Shown in pieces: positions 23,207 to 34,719 of a stretch of DNA of 64,000 nucleotides. Origin of the DNA: Batillaria attramentaria. Lineage: Eukaryota > Mollusca > Gastropoda > Batillariidae. Location of the stretch: assembly GCA_018292915.2 (NCBI GenBank), contig JACVVK020000390.1, forward strand, positions 570,001 through 634,000, given 5' to 3'. Below the pieces are notes generated by a model. That model saw only the letters and a list, made by a program, of their open reading frames with translations, searched no databases and had not been told where the DNA came from. Numbering within the stretch: the stretch's first letter is position 1; each line of letters begins with the position of its first letter. The position numbers and the translations under genes were made by a program.

Positions 23207-23426
23207 GTGAGTGGGACATGGTAATGTTTCACAACGGGGCGAAGTTCGCATTTAGCCTTCGACAGATTCGATGAATCAGGCTTGTCTCGCTACGGCCAAT
23301 AGGTGTAATTGTGTCTTTTAGTTTAGTTACTAACGTAAGGGAAATTCCGGCCCGCTCCGACCCGGGGGGAAACCTGCCGCCATTCGTACAGCGAAACACA
23401 CGAACTCTGTCTGGTTTTGATAAAGG

Positions 23427-23558
23427 GGTGGGGTGGGTGTTTGAGAGTTTAACGTCCTTTTTCCACCACGTACGAGTGATATCAAAGACGGGGCAACGAG
23501 GAAAAGGCCAGCACAATGTTTTGGCACCAGTCGGGATTCGAACTTATGACCCGGGGTG
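23427..23558 (-). mobile_element. SINE-A, 5'-truncated
   Basis: GTTTAACGTCC, TTCCACCACGTACG, GATATCAAAGACGGGGCAAC and box B GGGATTCGAAC (plus-strand view) are present, but the box A end is missing. It stops at the junction with the next SINE-A. Confidence 0.8.
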
Positions 23559-23565
23559 GGGTGGG

Positions 23566-23740
23566 GTGGGTGGGTGTTTGGGAGTTTAACGTCCTTTTCC
23601 ACCACGTATGGGCGATATCAAAGACAGGACAACGAGAAAAAAAAGGCGAGCACAAATTTTTGGCCCCAGCCAGGATTCGAACTCACGACCGAGCGGCATT
23701 GCGTCCAACGCTCTACCATTCGGCTATCCCGGTTCCCAAT
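23566..23740 (-). mobile_element. SINE-A, near full length
   Basis: In head-to-tail contact with the previous copy. It keeps the box B region (AGGATTCGAACTC) and the box A region (CTCTACCATTCGGCTA) before CCCGGTTCCC. This is a tandem insertion pair. Confidence 0.85.
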
Positions 23741-24365
23741 TTTGGGTTTCTACCCCCGGGGAAAATCGCGTCGCCATTTTATTTGTACAGCACCACCGAC
23801 TGCTCACTTTTTGTATGCATGGCGTCACGCGCAACGTGTCAGTTTGACTGACGTCATTTTAAACCCTACGTCACACAGCTCGCTCCGACCGCTGTGACAT
23901 CACTACCGTCTGAGATGAGACGCGCGATCGGCGCGTGCAGTTTGGCGCTACGTATCAGATTTTCGAGCGTACAGGCGCATGAACAAGTGTAAATGTTTAA
24001 AAAAAATAAATTGTAAGTCCAGCAATTTTGGAATTTAACCTGAGCAGTAGGCGCAGCCTCCCATATTTCAAACCCACCTCCTCCATCCCGGCAGATAAAC
24101 ACCGCCTGCAAAAAGGGCCACGTTCGCGACTTGTAGTTCCGCTTGACTGGTCTGCTTCAAAGAGACAAACGAGCGGCGTCGAGCTGAATGATCACCAGAA
24201 CGCGATCCGTTTCCACGCTAATGAGACATGGAGGACGGGGATGAGTAGACATAACGACAGGCTGTTCTTCCAGTATTGATCTTTCATGTCTTCGGTCTTT
24301 TGATTCGATTTCAGTTGAAGGAGCTCGCTTGGGCAGTTCTTTCCGGGAGTTCAGAAGCGCGTGGA

Positions 24366-25540
24366 TGATTGCCAGTGACAGTGGCTTTGTCATCACACAG
24401 TCTTTTCCTCAGACGGAGTTCACAGGCATTAATTTGGCTGGAAGTGTCAGCTGCTTTGTCAGCGTGCCGTACTCTCGTCATCAGGCAAGAGTTACTGGCG
24501 TTTGTATCGCAGAAAGTGACAGTGGCTTTGTCATCATACAGTACTTTTGTCATCAGTCAGAGAAAATATTTTGTATGATGGAAAGTAACAGTGGCTTTGT
24601 TATTATGCAGGTAGAGTTTACTGGCATTTGTATGGCAGAAAGTGACAGTGGCTTTGTGGTCATACAGTACTTCTTTCATCAGCCGGAGGTCATAGAAATT
24701 ATTTTGCATGATGGAAAGTAACAATGGCTTTGTCATCATCCAGTACTTTCGTCATCAGCCGGAGGTCAGAGGAATTATTTTCGTATGATTGAAAATTACA
24801 GTGGCTTCGTCATTATGCAGGCAGAGTTTACTGGCATTTGTATGGCATAAAGTGACAGTGGCTTTGTCATCATACAGTACTTTTGTTATCAGCCGGAGGT
24901 CAGAGGAATTATTTTGTATGATTGAAAGTAACAGTGGCTTCGTCATTATGCAGGCAGAGTTTACTGGCATTTGTATGGCATAAAGTGACAGTGGCTTTGT
25001 CATCATCTTTCATCAGCTGGAGGTCAGAGGAATTATTTTGTATGATCGAAAGTAACAGTGGCTTTGCCATCATGCAGGTAGACTTTACTGGCAGTGACAG
25101 TGGCTTTGTCATCATGCAAGCAGTGTTTACTAGCATTTGTATGTCAGAAAGTGACAGTGGCTTTGTCATTATGCAGGCATTTACTGGGCATTTGTACGTC
25201 AGAAAGTGACATTAATTTTACTTTGTCATCATGCAGGCAGAGTTTACTGGCATTTGTATGGCCAAAAGTAACAGTGGCTTTGTCACTATGCCACAGACAA
25301 AGACCACATTAAACATTAGTATGGTTTAAAATGACAGTGGCTTTATCATCTTGCACTATGCATGTCATCAGGCAGAGTTCACAAGCATTTGTATGACTGA
25401 AAGTTACAGTGACTTTGTCATTTTGCAGTCCTTTCCTCAGACAGTTCACAGTTGTACGGCTGAAGTAACAGTGGCTTTGTCATCGTCACTGCAGAACTCT
25501 TGTACCCAGGCAGTGTTCAATGGCGTTAATTTTGATTGGC
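24366..25540. repeat. Tandem array, about 60-70 bp subunits in higher-order units of about 130 bp
   Basis: GTGACAGTGGCTTTGTCATC and GTAACAGTGGCTTTGT alternate with TTTACTGGCATTTGTATG and GTCAGAGGAATTATTTT across more than 1.1 kb. Spacing varies (for example 24853 to 24985 is 132 bp). Translated frames show repeated SDSGFVI peptides that switch frame and strand, so it is non-coding. One related unit is stranded at about 25940-25975, beyond a SINE-A insertion. Confidence 0.85.
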
Positions 25541-25567
25541 TGAAAATGCCATCGTGCGGTACTTCTA

Positions 25568-25734
25568 GGGTGGGTGTTTGGGGGTTTAACGTCCTTTTCC
25601 ACCACATAGGGTGATATCAAATACGGGGCAACGATGAAAAAGCCAGCACAAATATTTGGCCCAAGCCGGGATCGAACTCACGACCCGAGCATTAGAAGTC
25701 CAACGCTCTACCATTCGACCACCCCGGCTCCCCA
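25568..25734 (-). mobile_element. SINE-A, full length with target duplication
   Basis: Bounded by the 11-bp direct repeat CGGTACTTCTA at 25557-25567 and 25735-25745. This copy fixes the element length at about 167 bp and shows insertion into the tail of the 24.4-25.5 kb array. Confidence 0.92.
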
Positions 25735-26853
25735 CGGTACTTCTAATGTCTTTGCTTCTAGTCACAAGTATTGTTTAGTATGATTGAAAAAGCCAGTGTC
25801 TCTGTGGTCATTCACTCTTGCAGAAAGGGGAGGTGGGAAAGGCGACGTGGGGGAGGGGGAGGGGGTCGGGGGGGGGGGGGGGGGGCGGAGGTTAGGAGAG
25901 GTGGGGAGGGGGGTGGGGGGTGGGGGCAAAAAGTTAACTAGTGAAAGTGACAGTGGCTTGGTCCTGATGCAGTCTCACGCAGCCACAGTGCACAAGCACG
26001 TATATGGTTGCAAGTAACAGTGCCTCTGTCATCAAGAATTCTCGCTGAGGCATGTGCACGATTGCAGTTTCGGCAGGGCGCCGAAAGTTTGTGCTGACTT
26101 TTCCGCGTTGCCCCCTCTTTGATCAGTCGTACAGTAGCAGGATAGAGAACTGAACTCGCGTGAACAGTAGCCTGAGGTCTACCATTGACTTGTTGTAATT
26201 ACGGACAGACTACGCATAATCTGGCATATTCTGATACATTGGCAAGATACATGCGTGTAGCCGTGCATCAGTACTTAAGTCTGACCCGCTGGCAATCGGC
26301 AATGCAAAAAGAAAGGTAAAAGCTCTAGAGTAATCTCCCTTGAAACTTGCAATGGAGTCACGGCCCTTGAAAAGCAGACGATTTCTGCTGGTCTGCTCAG
26401 TCACCGGATGTTTCTATCATGATAGTAGTCACAGAACGTACACGAGATTTACCGTCACTGAGAACTGTAAAAAAAAAGAAAAAAAAAAAGAAGACAATAC
26501 TCACCCTTCGCCAGTCAAGTCAGTGGTCGTCTGCAAGCTCCTCTTCACGTGAGTTCGGTTTTCAGTATTGCTGCTGCAGATTTTCGGGGCTGGCGCCCAT
26601 TTTGTCCGTGAAATATCGAGCTCACCCGTTTGTCTATCTGTCTGTCCCCTTTTGTGACCTGTGCAGCTCTGACCAACTTTACCATTCGCATAAAATTATG
26701 TCCGCTACGCTGACCGTACTCGCTGGAAATCGTGGGTAGAGGCTTCGTGGGGCCCTCTACGGGATATTTTCTGTGGGCGGCTACGCCACGTGCCGCTTTT
26801 TTTTTTTTTTTTTTTTTTAAACATGCACTGCACGTGTTAATACAATGAACTGG

Positions 26854-27028
26854 GTGGGTGGGCGGGTGGGTGTTTGGGAGTTTAACGTCCTTTTCCACCA
26901 CATACGGGTGATATCAAAGACGGACGGGGCAACGATGAAAAATCCAGCACAAATATTTAGCCCCGGCCGGGATTCGAACCGGCTCATGAGCCGAGCATTG
27001 GAAGTTCAACGTTCTACCCCGGATCCCC
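26854..27028 (-). mobile_element. SINE-A with target duplication
   Basis: Bounded by the 12-bp direct repeat ACAATGAACTGG at 26842-26853 and 27029-27040. The C-rich end carries several GGGT (CCCA) units. The box A region is shortened. Confidence 0.92.
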
Positions 27029-27167
27029 ACAATGAACTGGACCTTTGATGTTAACCATACAATGTTCAGAACAACAACATACCCACGAATCATTACATAT
27101 TACACGTACAATCATTCTGTTTCTGTCTCTCATTCTCTGTCTCCCTCGGTTTCACAATGCTCGGGTC

Positions 27168-27293
27168 ATGGGTTCGATTCCCGGCTGGGGCCAAATATTT
27201 GTGCTGGCTTTTTCATCGTTGCCCCGTCTTTGATATCACCCGTATGTGGTGGAATAGGACGTTAAACCCCCAAACACTCACCCACCCACCCAC
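27168..27293 (+). mobile_element. SINE-A, 5'-truncated
   Basis: Starts at the box B region (GGGTTCGATTCCCGG), runs through GATATCACCCGTATGTGG and ends in a CCCA-repeat tail. Confidence 0.85.
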
Positions 27294-27303
27294 CTCACCA
27301 TCC

Positions 27304-27307
<4 letters not shown>

Positions 27308-27359
<52 letters not shown>

Positions 27360-27727
27360 AGTGATGTTGCCAGGATTTTTTTCTTCGGCGATTTAGCCGA
27401 AACAGCTATGAAAGTTTCGGCTTTTTACAGAAAGTTTCGGCTCTCTCTGCCGAAGCTGTTTCACAAGTTTTTCGACTAGATTCCCTACTGTTACGTGCTC
27501 CCTCCACCTCCATGAATTAAAGATGTTCTCTAGATACAGATCCTCACCGAAAGTTGCGTTTTCTTGGAAATTAGTCCAGGCAGCACAGGAATCACGTAGA
27601 AACGAGCCGATTCACTTGTGAAAACTTCGGCTCGACCAGCCGACATGACAGATTATCGGCTTTTTCCAAAAAAAAAAAATCAAAAAAAAATCGGCTTTTA
27701 GCCGAGATCCGACCCCAAACGACATCC

Positions 27728-27781
<54 letters not shown>
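27308..27781. repeat. (CA)n microsatellite split by a transposon
   Basis: CA runs at 27308-27358 and 27731-27781 flank the insertion at 27359-27730. The two runs together would form a single uninterrupted microsatellite. Confidence 0.9.
27359..27730. mobile_element. hAT-like MITE inserted in a (CA)n run, about 372 bp
   Basis: Its ends are CAGTGATGTTG at the left and CGACATCCCTG at the right, imperfect inverted repeats with two mismatches over 11. Both flanks are CA repeat, which fits a CACACACA 8-bp target duplication. The interior contains many TTCGGCT/AGCCGA words in both orientations. There is no transposase. Superfamily assignment is inferred. Confidence 0.6.
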
Positions 27782-27786
<5 letters not shown>

Positions 27787-28380
27787 GAATAACGTCCCAA
27801 GCAAAAGTTTATTGTTCGTTCATAGACCGATGCACAAAATGTTTCTCGACATGGTCATACCACGTAACACAGATTCAAATTCATTCAATTTCACGTCCAC
27901 GATACCAAACAGAAATGAACTTCTTAAATACACAGTTTTACGCACAAGGGTGTTCGTAATAGCTCAGCTGAATATTATTTAATAACCACAGCATGCAAAC
28001 TAAAAGGGTGTAACGCTTTGAATATGTATTGTATACATATATATATACAATATACACACAAATATCAAACGAATACAGGTCAATGCTAAATTCACCACTC
28101 TGGTACGTTTTTTTTTTTCTTTTGTTTCTTGTTTTACCTATCTAGAATGCGATTTGTTAGTCTTAGCTCTGCTACAAAGCGATGATATACGTCAGTTAAA
28201 AATCCGTTAAAAATGTAAGAACCACAGCTACTTCTACTGGAACCACAGCTAAATAAGTGTGTCCAAACAGAAACCATGAAACGTGAGTCACAAGTAACAG
28301 TGATCAATGCCAGAGGTACAAAAAGATATTCTAAATTAAAGATATTCAGGGTTTAAAAGGAGGCCAGGTTCGAGGGGGAG

Positions 28381-28383
<3 letters not shown>

Positions 28384-28438
<55 letters not shown>
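28384..28438. repeat. (GA)n microsatellite
   Basis: GA run of about 55 bp. A short (TTTG)n run follows at 28465-28495. Confidence 0.93.
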
Positions 28439-28534
28439 AGCTAATAAAACTAATTAATCATTGTTTTTTTGTTTGTTTGTTTGTTTGTTTGTTGTTGGTT
28501 TTTTTTGTTGTTGCTGTTAATTTTGTTTTTAAAG

Positions 28535-28597
28535 AAACTGACGTCCACTACCTTTAAGCTAATTCTGGCCGGTACGGATTTTATCACATGTCTCACC
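28535..28597 (+). pseudogene. Relic of a GPCR exon 2 (second membrane segment)
   Basis: The codons read KLTSTTFKLILAGTDFITCL, almost the same as receptor exon 2 at 40395-40285 (KLTSTIFILALAGTDFITCL). The nucleotide match is very high and includes a perfect run of about 31 bp. An acceptor-like AAAG sits directly before it. Similarity stops after about 63 bp, and the frame then meets a stop. No related exons were found nearby. It is a fragmentary duplicate on the opposite strand. Confidence 0.8.
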
Positions 28598-28838
28598 AGT
28601 CACGTAACAATATCCTAAACAACAGAACATTGCAAACACATGCATGTGAATCACCATATCCTACACAAGGTAACATGACAAACAAATGCAAGTGACAATG
28701 CACATTTTTGCATCGTACTCATGCAGGTTCGGATAATGCGTTAAATACAAACTTGGTTAAAACAATGAACAATTCAATCACGAATATCCATAAAACTGTT
28801 TTCGCGCGCGCGTGCGCCCACACAGACACACACTCTCT

Positions 28839-28845
<7 letters not shown>

Positions 28846-28911
<66 letters not shown>
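28846..28911. repeat. (CA)n microsatellite
   Basis: CA run of about 66 bp. Confidence 0.95.
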
Positions 28912-28912
<1 letters not shown>

Positions 28913-29761
28913 GTTTAGCTAGCGATCGAGATCCTTGACATGTTGTTACGTCGCAAATTACCTTGTACATGACAGTACCATGCAACAAATAGTGATAACA
29001 GCACATCTGACACCGCCGCCCCCTCCCCCCAAAAGGTAAATAAATAAATACATAAATAAACCAACAACAACAACAACATAAAACAAAAACCCAACAACTA
29101 ACAGTTAAAATGCACTCCCCACACACGTATAGATAGAGGTTGACAATTTTTTTCTAACCCGTTTTGAAACTCAAAATAACAGCAGATCTTCAAAACATTG
29201 AGTGCTTGGGGAATCTGTGTATTTTCTGCGCCATTTCTGCCAAGTGTGCAGATTTGTTTTATTTACACAAAGGATAAAATACACCACAGCAAAAACAAAA
29301 CCCCACCTCCCTCCACCACCACCACCACTAAAAAAACCCAAACAACAACAAAAAACAACAACCCAAAAAACCCCACCAAAAACGAACGAATAAACAAAAC
29401 TAACGTACGGTGAGTCGGGTGGCTTAAATCTTAAATTCAGATTCTGGGAGGGACAATGTTTGTGCGCATGTGGGGGCCTGTCTTTCCACTTCCAACTCTT
29501 GATAGTTCCCTTGCTGTGAAAAGAAAAGAAACAATCTTTCAGCACTGGGTAACAAATGCAAACTGGCTGTCTTGCCTTGTTTCTTAAACTAAGGCATACG
29601 CGGGGCATAATTCAAACACTCCGACAGCGAATTCCAAAACGTCCGGGGAAAAACAAAACACTTTCACGTAAGTCACAGAAATCATGAGAAGAGAACACCT
29701 GTTCTTGCGATTTAACAAATAAATCTCACATGCACATCAAAATAGCGGCACTTTATCGACT

Positions 29762-30060
29762 CCGAAAATCCCTGACAAACAGCATACGTCACTGGTACAC
29801 AATGACGTGATCGGCTAGCACACAATCTGACGTACAACAGTGCGCACAACTTCGTGAAGGCTACAGTCATTTGTGACTCGCGGTTGGCTGACGTAATTCT
29901 ATTAACACCTTAATAACGTCATGGTCACCGTGACCGCATCTCGTTGATCACGTGACCGTTTACGTGTCTGGGGTTTTAGGAGGGGCCTCGCTTGTTCTCG
30001 AGAATCGTCAGGTTGTCACGTGACTGCGCCACCGAGCTAACGGCCATGTTATTTACAACT
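29762..30060. promoter_or_regulatory. CRE- and E-box-rich segment
   Basis: Within about 300 bp there are repeated TGACGT/ACGTCA half-CREs (for example near 29787, 29804, 29830, 29890 and 29917), CACGTGA E-boxes near 29950 and 30017, and GGCCATGTT (YY1-like) near 30041. The density suggests a promoter or enhancer. The target gene is unknown. Confidence 0.3.
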
Positions 30061-30650
30061 CAGTAAAAGAAGTTAATTATTTACAGCCATTTTACTGCCT
30101 TCTCACGGCTACAGCACTGAACAGCGCAAACCGCAACAGGGTTTTCGCAGAATGTGGGGGCTTCGCAAACTGTACAAATGAAAAAAAAAAAAAAAATCAC
30201 GATCTCAAAGTTGTGGGCTGTACAAATGAAGATTAATGTCTCACGGCTACAGGAGAAAGTGTTGAGACGAGAGAAAGTATTTTCTCCTCACGTAGCTTTG
30301 GCGTCGACATTTTGAGAAACGCAGATCGCATCACAGCAGGGCATGACTGATGACTTCTCGAGGGGTTTCTGTTCGGATCGGCGTGTTATTGAAATAACAA
30401 ATTGATTGAAAAAACAAACAAACAAAAACCAAAGATAATTCCTCGCAACATTATAACTCGGCAGGTTGTTGGCGCTTAGGAGGAGGGGAGGTGGGGGGGG
30501 GGGGTTAAAGATCCCCATGGAGATAATAATGTAAAACAAACAAACAAACAAACGAACACACAAACGGCTGGAACACGGAATGGTGTATCCAACACTTGAA
30601 ATCCTACTGAAATCATACAATCTACAGTTATGCAACAGGAATTTGAAATT

Positions 30651-30897
30651 AATAATAATAATAATTGTCTATTGTGTAGGCCGCTTTATTCAGATTCTCG
30701 AAAGGGCTCAAAGCGCCGCGAACCGGTTGGACCCTAGACGCACACTCACGTGAACCACACGCATTCTCTCACTGACGCACTCGACTTGAACACATTACAA
30801 TCACGTGGTGCGAAGGGTCTGCTCAGCAATGTAATTTTCGGAATTTAGATTTGTTTTTTCCCCCTCAAATTTTGTGGGCTGAACATTTCCAAAGCAG
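30651..30897 (-). mobile_element. SINE-B, 5'-truncated
   Basis: The (AAT)n tail, CTCAAAGCGCCGCGAAC, ATTACAATCACGTGGTGCG and GTGGGCTGAACATTTCC are present, but the tRNA-like head is missing. Confidence 0.85.
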
Positions 30898-32436
30898 AGT
30901 CTATGTCTACCTACACAAACCTATCTGGAAAAAAGCCGGAGACAAACAAAGTACATTTAAAAAGTGATGAACAGAATAACACCTAGAACGATGTATATCT
31001 TCAAATTTCACAGTTGAACGGATAACATACAGCTGACTTCGAAACACTTGTTAGATAAGTGCAATAATAAGAATGATTTAACCAGGCAGAAATGCAACAT
31101 CTCACATGTACATATTGTTTCCTGTACTAGTTAAAACGTTAACAGCTAGGCGAGAGAAAAACAAACAAACAAACCCAAAATATAGAAGTATCAGGCAATA
31201 CACAAACAATGTTCATACGTCCTCTATTGCAGTTTTAGTGTTGCGAATGTTTGAAAATCCAAAACATTTCATGCGGTGAATATCAGAATTGTCCAACGTA
31301 CTCCCTTGTCAATTCAAATATAAGTATCCGGGTAACATTATCCATATCCAACATCATGATATATACACGTCGACAAAACAACTACCTCACAGCAAGAATA
31401 ATGAAGACACGTAGCGAACAAAGCACGTGATCCACAAACAGCAAATGGCCAGTTAATTGTCCAGTTACGTAACAAACCAGGCAGCCAATCGCCGGGCAGA
31501 ATATCTGCGGCCTCGGGTCTACAGAGAACAATAATTATTCTACGTCTCCGTGTGTTGATTTAGGAAGAGTAGTTTGACTTTGAGATGCCCTTGACCTTGA
31601 ACAGTTCTCAAGGCCGCGCAAGGGCACATTCAACGTATTACATGTACAACCAAGCGTGTAACGTAAACCATGACGTAACACCGATGCGTTATCACACGAT
31701 CAAAAAGTCACGTTTGCAGACAGATCACACGCCTACTGGCTGACCAATCTGTGGCAGCAAGTGCCAAATAAAAAAAACAAACACGTAATATTCAGCAGAA
31801 AATACACAAAGCTGCGTCATACGTACACACAAACAATTATAATTATCGTTATTGTCTTAAGAAAATTTCACTCGCACAGCTCTAGTCGAGAACCTTCCGA
31901 ATTAGTTACTACAGTGAGGGGGGTGGGGGGGGGGCAGATTTTGGTTGGCCTGTACTCCCGTTATATCTGGTCTCTACTCTCATTAATTTCGCAGAAGGGT
32001 GGTAAGTGAAACTATTATAAATAACAAGGGCAAAATAGCAGCCAGGATCACTACATCATCGAAGTCCGGGCGTGCGGATTTCCAACGATTTCTCTTTGCA
32101 AGATCCCACAGGCAGGAACAATGCCGCAAGCCTTTCGTTACCTCTCAGACTTCTCAAAAAAAAAAAAAAAAAATCTCAAAACATATCAATAAATAATTTC
32201 TGAGAATCCGGGATGCAAATAACACAACTAAAGAGGCAGGGAGAACTCACGATCACTCAACGTACGTGTCTCATCCAAGCTGATACGTCCATACCATCAA
32301 CCTCAGTTCAGTTCAAGACTGTTTCGCTGCGCTCGGGAAAGCCCATATGCGCCCGACCCCCATCTCCCAGTAATCTCCCATCTGTCGTCTTCGATCCCGT
32401 TCCAATGCCGGTTTCGTTCACACGGCCCCTGTCATA

Positions 32437-32760
32437 TGCCTTTGTAGGTTCCACCGTCGGCCGCTGTCTAATTACACGCCTCTGTTCTGCGGGCTTTGCT
32501 CGTGCAGTGTGTGTCTCAGATTCCTGACCACTTCTGATCTTCCTAGGCGCAGGCCATCCGAAATGCTTGCCTGGCCGGCGAGGGTGTCGTCTCTGTCATG
32601 CCTTTTTAGGTTTGACCGTCGGTGGCTGCCGACTTACACGCCTCTGTTCTGCAGGCTTTGCTTGTGCAGTGTGAGTCTCAGACTCCTGACCACTTCTGGT
32701 CTTTCTAGGCGCAGGTCATCCGAAATGCTTGACTGGCCGGCGATGGTGTCTGCCCTGTCG
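32437..32760. repeat. Tandem duplication, 162-bp unit, 2 copies
   Basis: ACACGCCTCTGTTCTGC at about 32475 recurs 162 bp later, with CCATCCGAAATGCTTG-type sequence following in both. The copies are about 85-90% alike by eye. Confidence 0.85.
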
Positions 32761-33111
32761 TTACCTCTCACCCCGAGGGCCACAGGACTACTGTCCATAC
32801 ATGGAAACTAAAGTTCAGGGTCTGTACGTTAGCCGATGCTGAAACCTTTCCTTCAAGTCCCCTTTCTCTCTTGGGCAGTGCTCCCTTTGTGTAAATTATT
32901 CTGAATAAGGAAAGCGTGCCTTGAACAAGTGTTCTGAGGTCCTGCTACGTTTGCGAGCGACCTCTCTGCAGAAAAGTAGAACTGGTGCACCCCTGTAGAA
33001 GAACTTTAACAGCGCACCTTTGTAGACACACTCTTTGGTTGAAGAAGACACGCTTCCTACAGATCTAAGTCCGAGTGTTGATTGATTCGTCCTACCAGGA
33101 GCAAACGTATT

Positions 33112-33205
33112 AACGTCACACGTAAGGCAAGCGTCGATCATGACGTGCAGAGAAAAAACGTCACACTTTAGATGCGCGTCGATCGTGACGTAATACCATG
33201 AGAAA
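33112..33205. repeat. Short tandem duplication rich in TGACGT
   Basis: AACGTCACAC, GCGTCGATC and TGACGT appear in the same order twice, 45 bp apart. Confidence 0.65.
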
Positions 33206-33797
33206 ACACAATCAGTCGTCACTGTTAAGCGTCACACAAACGTTCCTAAACTTATCCGGCAGAAAACGCTCAACGGTATATATTCTCATGATCACATTTC
33301 TGCATGGACATAAGCTCGCCCAGTGTGAGGACCATCGCCTTTGCAGCATGCAGGTCATTCTGATGACCATAGATATAAATCTACAACCCTGTCCGTACCT
33401 CAAACCCAGAAATTACAAACAAGCAGTGTCCCACATTACAGTTATTATCCTGACATGTTTGAAAGTCTCTTGTGCAGAAAAAATGATTCGTGATCCCCAC
33501 CAAATAAAATTCTAGTGCGTTTTTAATTTTAACTGGAGACTTGGGTGTTTCTCAAGGCTTTGTAATGATTATACCCACAAATCTTAAAACAAACTTTGTG
33601 AGCGTATTTGAATACAGCTGCTTTGCAAAGCAGACAAGAGTGCCATGACGTAAAAGAGGAACTTTTCCTCTGAGGAATTTGTAATTCCATTTTACATCTA
33701 TGTGGGCGCATCCCCTGTACATGCCCAAGAGCATTTTGGGAGTTCTTTCATCGTCACAGATAGTCCACAAAACCTCCCTCAAAAACCTTTTCCATCT

Positions 33798-34260
33798 GAA
33801 CGTTTTTCAGGCAACCGTCCCCCGTTTCAACGTAACACGTGCATTCCCAGGACAAACCCTCGGGGAACGTTTGTATCGGAACGTTGCAGGAGGAGACATT
33901 AGCGTCAACGCGTCACCTTCAACGTCACAAATGCATTTTCCAAACGGTTTATATATAAACGTTTGCGTCCGAACGATTGCAGGAAACGTCAGCGTCCTCA
34001 CGTCTCCTTCAACGTCACACTTGTACTTCAGAACAGTCCCCTGGCAAACGTTTTCATCTGAAAGTTTGCAGTATGAAACGCCAGAGTCGTCGCGTCATTT
34101 TTACGCCACGCGTGTTTTCTAAGAACACTCCCTAAGCCAACGTTTTGACCTAAACATTTTCAGTTGGAAAAGCCAGCGTCTTTGCGTCTCCTTCAACATC
34201 ATAATCATAAGCACTTCCGAAGACTCAGTAGGAAACCTCAGCTTCAACGTGCCTCTTCTA
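33798..34260. repeat. Diverged tandem array, about 90-bp unit, 5 units
   Basis: AACGTTT, a GCAGG or TTCAG word, CAGCGTC and CTCCTTCAACGTCAC recur with starts near 33798 (short unit), 33868, 33958, 34048 and 34139. Unit length is constant at about 90-91 bp despite strong divergence. Confidence 0.75.
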
Positions 34261-34719
34261 ACGCCATATACATGCAGCATCAGAACACATCTAAAGTGTC
34301 CGATGGAGTACAATGACTACGTGCGACGGTCACGACGTAGAGCCGAAGAGTTACGTCATCACGTTCTTGACGTCACTGCCAACCATCCGCAGTGTGACTT
34401 TGGAGGAGTCAATCACCTCTTTAGGGCGTTGCGTTTCAGTGCTGACTCCTACAACCCAACTCCATAGGGTTATAACTTTTCTACGCGCTCACGGGTCTTT
34501 TTTGTGAGTGAAAGGGATTTAATACGCAGTCTATAAGAACTCGCTACGTGAGGAGTGTTCGCCTGTGTGTCATCGTCATACGCGGTAAGACGACGGGCTC
34601 TTCAACATTTCTCCCACGTAACAAACAGTTTAAAACAGAGCGTTCCCTTGAGCTGTCGTCATTGTTAATGTGACCAGCCAATGGTTTCGTCTTGTTTTCG
34701 TCGGCCGGTGTCCAGTAGC

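Noticed and set aside
24329..24721. A 130-residue frame with repeated SDSGFVI peptides
   Set aside because: The peptide repeat comes from the tandem array; it shifts frame between units and has no signal, domain or splice support.
26073..26124. A further plus-strand SINE-A fragment
   Set aside because: TTTGTGCTGACTTTTCC and GTTGCCCCCTCTTTGAT resemble the SINE-A body, but the match is short and diverged, so it is not listed as a feature.
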